Shown piece after piece: positions 1-6,411 of a stretch of DNA of 8,706 bases (position 1 is the first letter of the stretch; the number at the start of each line of letters is the position of its first letter). The notes under the pieces are model-generated. The model saw only the letters and a program-made list of their open reading frames with translations, was not told where the DNA came from and did not search any database. This stretch comes from Acidobacteriaceae bacterium. Lineage in GTDB: Bacteria > Acidobacteriota > Terriglobia > Terriglobales > Acidobacteriaceae. The position numbers and the translations under genes are program-made. The DNA is taken from NCBI GenBank assembly GCA_027307295.1, contig DAHUXF010000104.1, forward strand, positions 1-8,706. Direction: 5' to 3'.

Positions 1-655
1 CGCCGCGCAGCAGTCCTCCGCCCGGAAGGTCGGCGATCTTTTGTGGAGCGCCACTGGCTTTCATGTCGCCTGAGTGGTAAGGGAAGCGCACCACGGAGCC
101 GGTATTGCCGACGAACACCCACTGTGGATCAGGCCCGGCAGGATAAAAAGCAATCCCAAAAGGCTGTTGCAGGCCGCTGGCAAATACTTCGGTTTGCGCC
201 GCTTTGCCATCTTTTCCTATTCCACGGAAAACCTTGATTTCACCGCTGCGGCTTTCAGCCAGAAACAGGTCGCCATTGGGAGCGGTGCGGAGTTCGCGCG
301 GATTGCGCAGCCCTTCGGCGTAAATTTCCACTTTGAACCCTGCTGGAGCCTGCGGCATGGCGCCTGCTGGACGCGCCACCAAGTCTGGACCGTTATCAAC
401 AGATTGCGTTTCAAACGGCTTGGGCATGTCAGCAACCGTGATCTTGCGATATACGCCGGGCTTTTGCTGTGACCAGTCAGCATAAGCAGCGCTACCGGTA
501 ATGGGATTATTTTTTGTGCCTGCTGTTGAAGACTGTGCGCATGCAGTGGAAGCAAGCGCCAGGGAAATCACAACCGGCAGAGCAGCGGCGGCAACTGACA
601 ATCCGGTAGACAGCAAGCGGGTGAAGAATGGTGATCTGGAGTGTGGCGCTGGCAT
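1..655 (-). CDS. Exported PQQ-type sorbosone/glucose dehydrogenase-like protein, N-terminal part (runs off the window)
   Basis: Reading the minus strand from ATG at 655-653 gives 218 codons with no stop up to the left edge, so the C-terminal part lies outside the window. An AGAGGA ribosome-binding site (662-667) sits about six bases before the ATG. Residues 1-41 look like a signal peptide: basic start, hydrophobic core VAAAALPVVISLALA, and a likely signal peptidase I cut after ACA (residues 38-40). From residue about 106 the text GFKVEIYAEGL, NPREL, APNGDLFLAES and GLQQPFGIAF matches the start of the beta-propeller of the sorbosone dehydrogenase family, periplasmic enzymes that oxidise sugars or aldoses with PQQ. 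The fragment ends just before the family's usual catalytic propeller motifs, so cofactor and substrate cannot be judged. It is divergent from purH across a 157-base gap. The family call is good; the substrate is unknown. Confidence 0.82.
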   Translation of the reverse strand, partial: MPAPHSRSPFFTRLLSTGLSVAAAALPVVISLALASTACAQSSTAGTKNNPITGSAAYADWSQQKPGVYRKITVADMPKPFETQSVDNGPDLVARPAGAMPQAPAGFKVEIYAEGLRNPRELRTAPNGDLFLAESRSGEIKVFRGIGKDGKAAQTEVFASGLQQPFGIAFYPAGPDPQWVFVGNTGSVVRFPYHSGDMKASGAPQKIADLPGGGLLRG

Positions 656-812
656 TCTGAATCCTCTTTTTATCACTTTTAAGATTGTGAGGCTTGTAAC
701 GCTGTGGCAACGGCCTGGTACGGCAAAAGCTCGCTTTAAGTCCGGTTGCGTAGAGCAAGTGCGCACTGCTAATTTATTCCTTAATTCTCCACTCTTCCCA
801 GAGGAACAAATC

Positions 813-2381
813 ATGCCCAAAATTCAGCGCGCCATCCTGAGCGTTACCGATAAAACCGGTCTGGTCGAGTTTGCCCGTCAACTGGCTGCTTTCAAGGTGG
901 AGCTGGTTTCCACGGGCGGTACGGCCAAGCTGCTGCGTGAAGCCGGCATCGCCGTGAAAGATATTTCTGATCTTACAGGTTTCCCGGAGATGATGGATGG
1001 CCGCGTGAAGACGCTTCATCCCAAAGTCCACGGCGGTATTTTACATATCAGGGGCAATGCTGGACATGTTGCAGCGGCAAAAGAGCATGGTATTCAACCC
1101 ATCGATATGGTTGTGGTCAACCTCTACGCGTTTGAGAAAACGGCTTCAAAGCCAGGCGTCCACTTTGATGAAGTGATTGAAAACATCGATATTGGCGGCC
1201 CTTCCATGGTGCGTTCGGCGGCGAAGAATTTTCGCGACGTGGCGATTGTGACCTCTCCGGACGACTATGCCGCCATTGCACAGGAGATGGCGGGCTCCGG
1301 TGGAGAACTGAAGCTGGCCACCCGTTGGCGGTTGGCGCAAAAAGCGTTTGCCACAACAGCAGCCTATGACAGCGCGATTGCCGGAACACTGAGTGCAATC
1401 ACGTTGAAGGAAGAGGGAGAGCAGTTCCAGCTTCCTCAGGCTGGAGGTGATTTTCCTGCTGTCCTGCGCTTTGGACTGAACAAAGTGATGGACCTGCGTT
1501 ACGGAGAAAATCCACACCAGCGTGCGGCCATGTATTCTGACGGCTCCGGTGTAGGCGTGGCCAACGGGAAGCAACTCCAGGGCAAGGACCTTTCCTTCAA
1601 CAATATTGTTGACCTGCAAGCAGCCTGGGACCTGGCGCAGGAGTTTGAAGAGACGGCCTGTGCGATCATCAAGCACACCAATCCTTCCGGGGCATCCACG
1701 GGCAAGACCCTGCTGGAAGCATATCTGCGGGCCAAGGAAACGGACCCCGTTTCGGCGTTCGGCGGCGTGATCGGCGTCAACCGGGTGATTGACGGAGCGG
1801 CTGCGGAAGAAATTGCAAAGCTCTTTGTTGAGGCGATTGCCGCGCCGGGGTATTCACCTGAGGCGCGAGAAAAATTTAGCGCCAAGAAGAATCTGCGCAT
1901 CGTGGAAGTAAAGGCGAGTGTGGGGAAGTTTGCTATGAAGCAGGTATCGGGCGGAATGCTGGTACAGGATGCGGATATGCGTCCGCTGACTGAAGCCGAT
2001 CTTAAAGTGGTGAGCCAGAGACCGCCCACGCCGGAGGAGAAGCGTGCCCTGCTGTTCGCCTGGAAGGTCTGCAAGCATGTGAAATCAAATGCCATTGTTT
2101 ATGCGCGAGAGGGACAAACGGTAGGCGTGGGCGCAGGACAAATGTCGCGCGTGGATTCATGCAAGATCGGTGCGATGAAAGCGATCTTACCTTTGCAGGG
2201 TACAGTCGCGGCTTCGGATGCATTCTTTCCGTTTCCGGATGGAGTAGAAGAGATCGCCAAAGCGGGGGCAACAGCCATTATCCAGCCCGGAGGATCGGTG
2301 CGGGACCAGGAAGTAATTGATACGGCGAACCGCTTAGGGTTGGCCATGGTGCTTACGGGTGTGCGTCACTTCCGTCACTAG
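813..2381 (+). CDS. purH: Bifunctional AICAR transformylase / IMP cyclohydrolase PurH
   Basis: This cytoplasmic enzyme carries out the last two steps of de novo purine synthesis: formylation of AICAR by 10-formyl-THF, then ring closure to IMP. The 522-residue length is normal (bacterial PurH is about 510-530). Start 813 is chosen because GAGGAA (801-806) lies six bases upstream and the protein then begins MPKIQRAILSVTDKTGL, as in the family. The N-terminal MGS-like cyclohydrolase domain (about 1-150) has STGGT at 33-37, MMDGRVKTLHP with K66 and T67, and NIDIGGPSMVRSAAKN with D126 and K138; these match the known active-site positions. The transformylase part has RYGENPHQ at 229-236, KHTNPSGAS with the catalytic K287-H288 pair, VKSNAIV at 423-429, DAFFPFPDG at 469-477, and the C-terminal RHFRH. 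Every key residue I could check is present. A weak TTGCGT-N18-TAATTT pair (746-775) might be its promoter. No intrinsic terminator follows. Confidence 0.97.
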   Translation: MPKIQRAILSVTDKTGLVEFARQLAAFKVELVSTGGTAKLLREAGIAVKDISDLTGFPEMMDGRVKTLHPKVHGGILHIRGNAGHVAAAKEHGIQPIDMVVVNLYAFEKTASKPGVHFDEVIENIDIGGPSMVRSAAKNFRDVAIVTSPDDYAAIAQEMAGSGGELKLATRWRLAQKAFATTAAYDSAIAGTLSAITLKEEGEQFQLPQAGGDFPAVLRFGLNKVMDLRYGENPHQRAAMYSDGSGVGVANGKQLQGKDLSFNNIVDLQAAWDLAQEFEETACAIIKHTNPSGASTGKTLLEAYLRAKETDPVSAFGGVIGVNRVIDGAAAEEIAKLFVEAIAAPGYSPEAREKFSAKKNLRIVEVKASVGKFAMKQVSGGMLVQDADMRPLTEADLKVVSQRPPTPEEKRALLFAWKVCKHVKSNAIVYAREGQTVGVGAGQMSRVDSCKIGAMKAILPLQGTVAASDAFFPFPDGVEEIAKAGATAIIQPGGSVRDQEVIDTANRLGLAMVLTGVRHFRH

Positions 2382-2391
2382 TAAAGAAATG

Positions 2392-2441
2392 TTATCCCCC
2401 TGCCAAAGAGCGGGAATCGGGGCTAGAATTGTAGGGGATAA
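2392..2441. repeat. Perfect 8-bp inverted repeat bracketing the TPR-gene promoter
   Basis: TTATCCCC at 2392-2399 and its exact reverse complement GGGGATAA at 2434-2441 are separated by 34 bases. No T-run follows, so this is not an intrinsic terminator of purH. The arms flank the best promoter candidate in this gap, which is how paired operator half-sites can be arranged. The match is seen directly; an operator role is inference. Confidence 0.45.
2400..2429 (+). promoter_or_regulatory. Candidate sigma-70-type promoter of the TPR gene
   Basis: CTGCCA (2400-2405, 4 of 6 to TTGACA) and TAGAAT (2424-2429, 5 of 6 to TATAAT) are spaced by 18 bases. Transcription would start near 2436, giving a leader of about 63 bases before the ATG at 2499. 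The similar string GCTAGACT lies just upstream of the dGTPase gene, which mildly supports GCTAGA(A/C)T as a local -10 type. Confidence 0.4.
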
Positions 2442-2498
2442 TAGTCGCTACCGGCACCTGCGCCCGCGCATCTAACTCAGGGGTAATCTGGCTCGCCT

Positions 2499-4607
2499 AT
2501 GACTTTTGCAAAAATCCGCTCTCTCCTTCTTATTGTTCTTGGGGTATCGATCATCTGTGGCAACGCTTTGGCGCAGCAAGCCCCGCACGGAAAAACACCC
2601 GGCGCTCAACCGCAGAAAGGCGCAGTGTCAAAGGACACTGCTCCCCCCCAGCCCCAGGCTCCCAGGAAAGTCGACCAGGCTGCCGCCTATTACCACTTTG
2701 GCCTGGCGCATATGTATGAAGAGATGATGGCGATGTATGGCCGGTCAGAGTTCGCCACCAAGGCGATTGAAGAATACCGGCTCGCCATTGAGAATGATCC
2801 TTCTTCCGAGTACCTGAACGCATCGCTGGCCGAGCTTTACGCAAAGACCGGACGCATTCGGGATGCGGTGCTGGAAGCCAAACAGATCATTGACCGTGAT
2901 CCAGACAACATTGAGGCGCACAAGCTGCTGGGACGCATTTACCTGCGTTCCCTAGGCGATATGCAGCCGGGAACGCAATCGCGTGAGGTATTGGGGCTGG
3001 CTATTGAGCAATATGAGGCCATGGTAAGGATTGAGCCCAAGAGTGCAGATAATCATCTTCTGCTGGGCCGGCTCTATTTCCTGAATAAAGACCTGGTCAA
3101 GGCGGAGAACGAATTTAAAACCGTCCTCCAGCTTGACGCCAACTCTGAAGAAGCCGTAACGAACCTGGCATATCTTTACAACGAAGAGGGTGATTTCAAG
3201 AAAGCAACGGAGCTGTTGAGCTCAATCCCTGAGAGCAGCCGGTCTGCCAAAATTTATACGGCGCTGGGTACCACTTACGACCAGCAAAAGGAATATAAAA
3301 AAGCGATTGAAGCGTTCCGCCAGGCGTTGAGCATGGACAAGGAAAACCTGGATGCCATGCGCGGGCTGGCGCAAGATCTGGCCAATGACAATCAGATGGA
3401 CGCCGCGCTGGATGAGTACAGAACTATTCAGGACGCCGATCCACAGGATGCGACCGCTGCCATGCGCGTGGCAGAAATCTACCGCCGCATGGGCAAGTTT
3501 GACCTGGCCATGGAGAACCTTAAAAAAGCCAGCGCCCTGGTGCAGGATTCCCTGGAGATTCCTTATAACGAAGCCTTGATACTGGAAGCGCAGGGCAAAT
3601 ATGAGGATGCCGCGCAGGTCCTGCAGAAACTGGTGAGCCGTCCGCTGCCTGCGGATGCGCGCGCCGGAGACAAGAGCAACCGGGCGCTGTTTCTGGAGAG
3701 GCTGGGAAATATTTATCGCGAGGCAGGCCGTCCGCTGCTGGCCATGGAGACGTTCCGCAAGATCATTGATCTGGGCGGGGATGAAGCTGCACGCGGCTAT
3801 CAGGATGTGATCGACGCCTACCGCGATCAGAAACAGTGGAATGATGCCACGCGAGTCGCGCAGGAGGCAGTGAAAAAACTGCCGGATGACAAAGGTCTGA
3901 AGCTGACGCTGGCCCAGCAAATGGCCGATGCCGGCAAGACCGATGAAAGTATTCAGTTGGCCAAGTCCGCCCTGAAAGGCGGGGCCGAGGACCGCGATAC
4001 GTACATCATGCTCTCGCAGATATATATGCGTCTCCGCCGCTGGAAGGACGCTGAGGATGCGATTGCCCAGGCGGAAAAACTGGCTGTCCGCCCGGAAGAG
4101 AAAGAGTATGTCCGCTTTGTGCAGGGCTCGATTTATGAGCGGCAGAAGAAATTTGAACAGGCGGAACAGGCTTTCCGGCAGGTGCTGCAACAGAATCCAA
4201 GCAACAGCATGGCATTGAACTATCTGGGTTATATGCTGGCGGACCACAACACTCATCTGGAAGAGGCGCTTACGCTGATCAAGAAGGCCCTGGACCTTGA
4301 TCCGCAAAACGGCGCTTATCTGGACTCCCTGGGTTGGGCCTATTTTAAGCTGGGCAATTACGACCAGGCGGAAGAAAGCCTTCGCCGCGCCGCCGATAAG
4401 ACTCCCAATGACGCCACAGTGCAGGACCACCTGGGCGAACTCTACGCCCGCACCAACCGCTTCAAGCAGGCGGCCACGCACTGGGAGCGTGCGCTGGACG
4501 AGTGGAACAAATCAGTCCCCGCTGACGTGGACCAGCAAGATGTGGCCCGTGTGACCAAGAAACTGGAGAGCACCAAGGTCAAGCTGGCGCAGCAGAAACA
4601 GCAATAG
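2499..4607 (+). CDS. Exported tetratricopeptide-repeat protein, 702 aa
   Basis: Residues 1-25 form a signal peptide (basic start, core SLLLIVLGVSIICGNALA, cut after ALA before QQ). Residues 26-60 are a Q/P/A/K-rich, probably unfolded linker. From about 63 to 671 the chain is almost entirely TPR helices, about fifteen units by eye. The clearest are KAIEEYRLAIENDPSS (88-103), KKAIEAFRQALSMDKE (267-282), FEQAEQAFRQVLQQNPSN (552-569) and NYDQAEESLRRAADKTPND (620-638). The stretch 572-665, including ALNYLGYMLAD and GAYLDSLGWAYFKLG, is the C-terminal signature of many long bacterial exported TPR proteins. The tail (about 672-702) is charged and K/Q-rich. TPR solenoids bind other proteins, so an envelope scaffold or assembly role is likely, with unknown partners. 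The start is fixed by an in-frame stop 15 bases upstream and by the signal peptide, although the only SD-like stretch (AGGGG, 2479-2483) is 15 bases away. There is no lipobox. It is transcribed alone as far as I can see. Confidence 0.93.
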   Translation: MTFAKIRSLLLIVLGVSIICGNALAQQAPHGKTPGAQPQKGAVSKDTAPPQPQAPRKVDQAAAYYHFGLAHMYEEMMAMYGRSEFATKAIEEYRLAIENDPSSEYLNASLAELYAKTGRIRDAVLEAKQIIDRDPDNIEAHKLLGRIYLRSLGDMQPGTQSREVLGLAIEQYEAMVRIEPKSADNHLLLGRLYFLNKDLVKAENEFKTVLQLDANSEEAVTNLAYLYNEEGDFKKATELLSSIPESSRSAKIYTALGTTYDQQKEYKKAIEAFRQALSMDKENLDAMRGLAQDLANDNQMDAALDEYRTIQDADPQDATAAMRVAEIYRRMGKFDLAMENLKKASALVQDSLEIPYNEALILEAQGKYEDAAQVLQKLVSRPLPADARAGDKSNRALFLERLGNIYREAGRPLLAMETFRKIIDLGGDEAARGYQDVIDAYRDQKQWNDATRVAQEAVKKLPDDKGLKLTLAQQMADAGKTDESIQLAKSALKGGAEDRDTYIMLSQIYMRLRRWKDAEDAIAQAEKLAVRPEEKEYVRFVQGSIYERQKKFEQAEQAFRQVLQQNPSNSMALNYLGYMLADHNTHLEEALTLIKKALDLDPQNGAYLDSLGWAYFKLGNYDQAEESLRRAADKTPNDATVQDHLGELYARTNRFKQAATHWERALDEWNKSVPADVDQQDVARVTKKLESTKVKLAQQKQQ

Positions 4608-4990
4608 AGCCGGCATGAATTAGCCGTGAATCAACGCGAAAAACGCGCATCTATTTGCTCGCCGTGCCAAGGAACTTCTCTCCAAATGGCATTTTTCCCC
4701 GTGGGTCGGCGTCTCTTTGGCCCTTGGCGGGTCCATCCGCCATGTAGCCATTAGCGTGCTGACGGCCGCTTTGATAGTCGTCTTGGCATTACGGCTGGCC
4801 GATCTTGGCAATGACAAAGCAAATCGCCCTGGGAGCTTCCGCTGTGCTGGGATGGTGCCTGAGTTTGTTGATTTATCCGGCGGCTGAAAAAGTATTGCGG
4901 ACAGCGTAACGCTGCAAACAGGCGGCTATTATCATTTCTGGCTGTTATTTATCCCTGCATGGTCCCGCCCACATACGCTAGACTCTTTCC
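4608..4990. other. 383-base intergenic gap without a confident gene
   Basis: Just after the TPR stop lie two small hairpins: CGGC/GCCG (4611-4614 with 4623-4626, loop 8) and CGCG-AAAAA-CGCG (4635-4647). Neither is followed by a T-run, so neither is a standard terminator. On the plus strand one frame is open from 4630 to 4887 with a hydrophobic middle (VAISVLTAALIVVLALRLA) but no credible start codon or ribosome-binding site. A 32-residue ORF with a membrane-like segment (4811-4909) overlaps it in another frame. On the minus strand a 30-residue ORF (4651-4743) is also open. The mixture of short open frames with no SD fits non-coding DNA or a decayed gene better than a functional one. Confidence 0.55.
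4979..4984 (+). promoter_or_regulatory. Candidate -10 element of a leaderless dGTPase mRNA
   Basis: TAGACT (4 of 6 to TATAAT) ends six bases before the ATG at 4991. A transcript from it would start at or next to the A of that ATG. No Shine-Dalgarno sequence is visible ahead of either possible start (4991 or 5009), which agrees with leaderless translation. No good -35 lies at the right distance, so this is only a candidate. Confidence 0.3.
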
Positions 4991-6124
4991 ATGCTTGCCT
5001 CTTATGCGATGCGCTCCGAGGAGAGCCGCGGACGGCGTTATCCTGAGCCAGCGCATGCCTACCGTAATGATTTCCAGCGCGATCGCGACCGGGTGGTGCA
5101 TTCGCGGGCGTTTCGCCGGCTGGAGAACAAGACCCAGGTCTTTACCCGCCGCCGTTCTGACCACTTTCGTAACCGCCTGACGCATACTATTGAAGTGGCC
5201 CAGATTTCACGCACCATTGCCTATGAACTGGGATTGAATGAAGACCTGGTGGAGGCCCTGGCGCTGGTCCATGACGTTGGACATCCGCCGTTTGGCCACG
5301 CGGGTGAGCGCATTCTCAACGCCGCCATGCAGGAGTATGGCGAGCCTTTTGATCACAACCTGCATGCCTTGCGGACCGTGGAGCAGTTCGAGCAGCGGTA
5401 TGCGGATTTTCCCGGGCTCAACCTCACGTTTGAAGTGCGTGAAGGCATTGTGAAGCACTCGCGGGACTATAGCGCCGTCGAGTTTCCGCAACTGGAGGAG
5501 TACCTGCTGGACCAGCGCCCACCGCTGGAAGCCCAATTGATTGACCTGACGGATGAAATCGCCTATTCCACGGCTGATCTGGATGACGGCGTGGAGTCCG
5601 GGATTCTGACGCGGGAGCACGTGCGCGACAGTGTGCCCTTGTTTGCGCGCCTGTATGAAGAAGTGGAAGCACGTTATCCGGAAGCGGCGGAGAAGCTCAT
5701 ATTTAATGAGGCGCTCAAGCGCGTGCTGGATCGTCTGGTGAGCGACCTGATCGTGAACAGCAGAAAGTTGATAGCCGAAGCGGGGGTGCAGTCAGTCAGC
5801 GATGTGCGCAAGTTTCCCACCAGGCTGTTAGAGTTCAGCCTGGAGATGGATGCCGAGCGGCGGCAGATCAAGGATTTTCTATATCACAATCTTTATTTCA
5901 GCCCCGTGCTGGTGCGGGACAAGAGACAGGCGGAACAGGTGATCTCGGAAATCTTTGCGTTCTACATCAAGCAGCCGAAAGAATTGCCCGCCAGCTATCA
6001 GGAGAAAGCACGGCATGAACCATTACATAGAGTGGTGTGCGACTATGTGGCGGGCATGACCGACCTCTACATTTTTGAGCAGCACCGAAAGTTTTTTCCA
6101 GCCAAAAAGAGGCTTAGTGTATAG
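4991..6124 (+). CDS. dgt: dGTPase-like HD-domain triphosphohydrolase
   Basis: The 377-residue protein belongs to the dGTPase-like branch of the HD superfamily, cytoplasmic metal enzymes that cleave dNTPs to a deoxynucleoside plus tripolyphosphate and so adjust dNTP pools. The N-terminus has the family signature (NDFQRDRDRVVHSRAFRRLENKTQVF in part, residues 26-51). The metal-binding set is complete: H65 in RLTHTIEV, H94-D95 in HDVGHPPFGHAGE, and D188 in LTDEIAYSTADLDDG. Residues 144-157 (NLTFEVREGIVKHS) and DYVAGMTD (351-358) are also family hallmarks. The length is typical of this shorter type, below the roughly 500 residues of E. coli Dgt. The substrate may be broader than dGTP. The start at 4991 is preferred but ATG at 5009 is possible, since neither has an SD. 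It stands alone between two gaps and shares only purine metabolism with purH. Confidence 0.92.
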   Translation: MLASYAMRSEESRGRRYPEPAHAYRNDFQRDRDRVVHSRAFRRLENKTQVFTRRRSDHFRNRLTHTIEVAQISRTIAYELGLNEDLVEALALVHDVGHPPFGHAGERILNAAMQEYGEPFDHNLHALRTVEQFEQRYADFPGLNLTFEVREGIVKHSRDYSAVEFPQLEEYLLDQRPPLEAQLIDLTDEIAYSTADLDDGVESGILTREHVRDSVPLFARLYEEVEARYPEAAEKLIFNEALKRVLDRLVSDLIVNSRKLIAEAGVQSVSDVRKFPTRLLEFSLEMDAERRQIKDFLYHNLYFSPVLVRDKRQAEQVISEIFAFYIKQPKELPASYQEKARHEPLHRVVCDYVAGMTDLYIFEQHRKFFPAKKRLSV

Positions 6125-6205
6125 GCGGGCGAAATGTTTTGTATAGCCCTCTACTATGCATTTTGACCCAGAGCTTTCGAGCAATATTTACCCGGTCAAC
6201 ATGGT

Positions 6206-6235
6206 TCGACACGAGGTACGGCTAAGGTGTATACC
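6206..6235 (+). promoter_or_regulatory. Candidate promoter of the OmpA-like gene
   Basis: TCGACA (6206-6211, 5 of 6 to TTGACA) and TATACC (6230-6235, 4 of 6 to TATAAT) are 18 bases apart. Transcription would begin near 6242 and leave a leader of about 170 bases. A second, weaker pair is TTGACC (6163-6168) with TATTTA (6185-6190), spacer 16. Either gives a long untranslated leader. Confidence 0.35.
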
Positions 6236-6333
6236 GTAAGATACTGAAAATAAAGGACCGAGTCTGGCCCATTGGATTCAGGAGTTTGGCAATCGCAATG
6301 CACTAACAGGATACCGTAGCGTTTATGCGTACT

Positions 6334-6407
6334 CGGGGGTTTGCTGGAAACCCTGTCATCAAGCGTGGCCCCGATGCACGAACGACCCCCGGTTCGGAGG
6401 ATTTTTT
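6334..6407 (+). promoter_or_regulatory. Competing hairpins in the OmpA-like leader, reaching the ribosome-binding site
   Basis: Three mutually exclusive pairings are visible. GGGTTT (6337-6342) pairs with AAACCC (6348-6353) across a 5-base loop. CGGGGGT (6334-6340) pairs perfectly with ACCCCCG (6385-6391). The same C-rich strand can instead fold onto CGGAGG (6395-6400), which is the Shine-Dalgarno sequence, with one A-C mismatch, followed directly by ATTTTTT (6401-6407). The pairings are read directly; that they form a switch or attenuator is inference. Confidence 0.3.
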
Positions 6408-6411
6408 CCCA

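Noticed and set aside
74..555. Plus- and minus-strand frames of 112-132 residues at the left edge
   Set aside because: They overlap the minus-strand frame that encodes a signal peptide and sorbosone-dehydrogenase motifs through to the window edge, which explains the region better.
501..812. In-frame extension of purH upstream to ATG 501
   Set aside because: It would add 104 residues unlike any PurH, overlap the divergent dehydrogenase gene, and ignore the GAGGAA site ahead of 813.
1146..2095. Long minus-strand frames inside purH
   Set aside because: The plus strand encodes a fully conserved PurH with every active-site residue; the antisense frames have no family features.
3222..4481. 419-residue open frame on the minus strand inside the TPR gene
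   Set aside because: It is antisense to an unbroken TPR protein, shows no recognisable domain, and has the composition expected of a shadow frame.
4620..4817. 65-residue minus-strand frame
   Set aside because: Its Arg/Ser/Ala-rich content lacks any domain, there is no ribosome-binding site, and another frame on the same strand looks no worse.
6190..6216. T-loop-like GGTTCGAC in the OmpA-like leader, considered as a tRNA remnant
   Set aside because: No acceptor stem, anticodon arm or matching D-arm could be found around it.
6325..6411. Upstream start for the OmpA-like protein
   Set aside because: It would place 29 non-hydrophobic residues before a clear signal peptide, and the GGAGG site points to 6412.
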